Source: DASVEG01 sp036380695 (GTDB lineage Bacteria > Actinomycetota > Acidimicrobiia > Acidimicrobiales > CADCTF01). From it: a stretch of 8,535 nucleotides of DNA. Under the pieces are notes generated by a model. The model was not told where the DNA came from. It saw nothing but the letters and a program-made list of their open reading frames with translations, and searched no databases. A program made the position numbers and the translations under genes. This document shows positions 5,157-8,535 of this stretch, piece after piece. The stretch's first letter is position 1; each line of letters starts with the position of its first letter. The stretch spans positions 1 through 8,535 of the forward strand of contig DASVEG010000351.1 in NCBI GenBank assembly GCA_036380695.1, written 5' to 3'.

Positions 5157-5168
5157 AGCCGTACGGCT
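5157..5168. repeat. 12-bp perfect palindrome in the rpoB leader
   Basis: AGCCGTACGGCT reads the same on both strands. It lies 25 bases before the rpoB start, downstream of both promoters. It could be a protein-binding dyad; as a hairpin it would be poor because there is no loop. A chance origin in GC-rich DNA is possible. Confidence 0.5.
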
Positions 5169-5181
5169 CGCCCTCCGCACC

Positions 5182-5187
5182 GAGGAG
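5182..5187 (+). promoter_or_regulatory. ribosome binding site that sets a TTG start for rpoB
   Basis: GAGGAG lies 6 bases before TTG 5194-5196. No in-frame ATG or GTG occurs between this site and the conserved RpoB N-terminus (RYSFANLEEV), so TTG is the best start. Confidence 0.8.
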
Positions 5188-5193
5188 TAACTC

Positions 5194-8535
<3,342 letters not shown>

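Larger units (their letters stand above)
4768..5193 (+). other. intergenic region between thioesterase gene and rpoB
   Basis: I see no gene in these 426 bases; the open frames crossing them have no recognisable protein and run into rpoB out of frame. The region holds, in order: a small stem CCCAA/TTGGG (4793-4797 with 4801-4805); a 5-bp GCCCC/GGGGC stem (4821-4825 with 4835-4839); an 18-bp spaced inverted repeat; two tandem promoters; a possible stem in the first transcript (5086-5091 with 5111-5116); a 12-bp palindrome; and the rpoB ribosome binding site. The stretch 4830-4985 repeats AGGGGCC-like and GCGCAG-like words in several places, which suggests degenerate intergenic repeat sequence. 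Confidence 0.75.

Overview
The window is high in G+C and carries a conserved transcription and translation block: tRNA(Trp, 3' end)-secE-nusG-rplK-rplA-rplJ-rplL-[TesB-like thioesterase]-rpoB, all on the + strand. A tRNA-Trp just before secE, no encoded CCA on that tRNA, a NusG with a long acidic N-terminal extension, and RpoB signatures of the actinobacterial type (for example PLSGLxHKRRLSALGPGG) point to an actinobacterium. A deep lineage such as Acidimicrobiia is possible, but that placement is inference.

Layout. Positions 1-24 are the end of a tRNA. secE and nusG (77-1185) overlap by 4 bases and should be translationally coupled. rplK and rplA (1237-2502) encode the L11/L1 stalk proteins. 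They are separated by 117 bases that contain a 23-bp perfect stem-loop. A 185-base leader (2503-2687), with features of the L10 autoregulatory leader, precedes rplJ and rplL (2688-3906), which build the L10-(L12)n stalk. A second long stem-loop follows rplL. Next comes a gene for a double-hotdog, TesB-like acyl-CoA thioesterase (3979-4767), which has no obvious link to its neighbours. A 426-base intergenic region (4768-5193) holds an 18-bp inverted repeat with a 59-base spacer, two good tandem sigma70-type promoters, a 12-bp palindrome and the rpoB ribosome binding site. rpoB starts at a TTG (5194) and runs off the window after 1114 codons.

How the genes work together. SecE anchors the SecYEG translocon, NusG couples RNA polymerase to the ribosome, L11/L1/L10/L12 form the ribosomal stalks that recruit translation factors, and RpoB is the beta subunit of RNA polymerase. 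This is a growth-rate-controlled expression unit.

I found no phage, CRISPR, defence or mobile system. The unusual items are non-coding (three strong inverted repeats, two directly after ribosomal stop codons) and local protein changes: a 92-residue acidic repeat tail on L10, non-consensus residues in the rifampicin pocket of RpoB, a glycine-rich insert in RpoB, and a changed proline in the thiopeptide-binding loop of L11.
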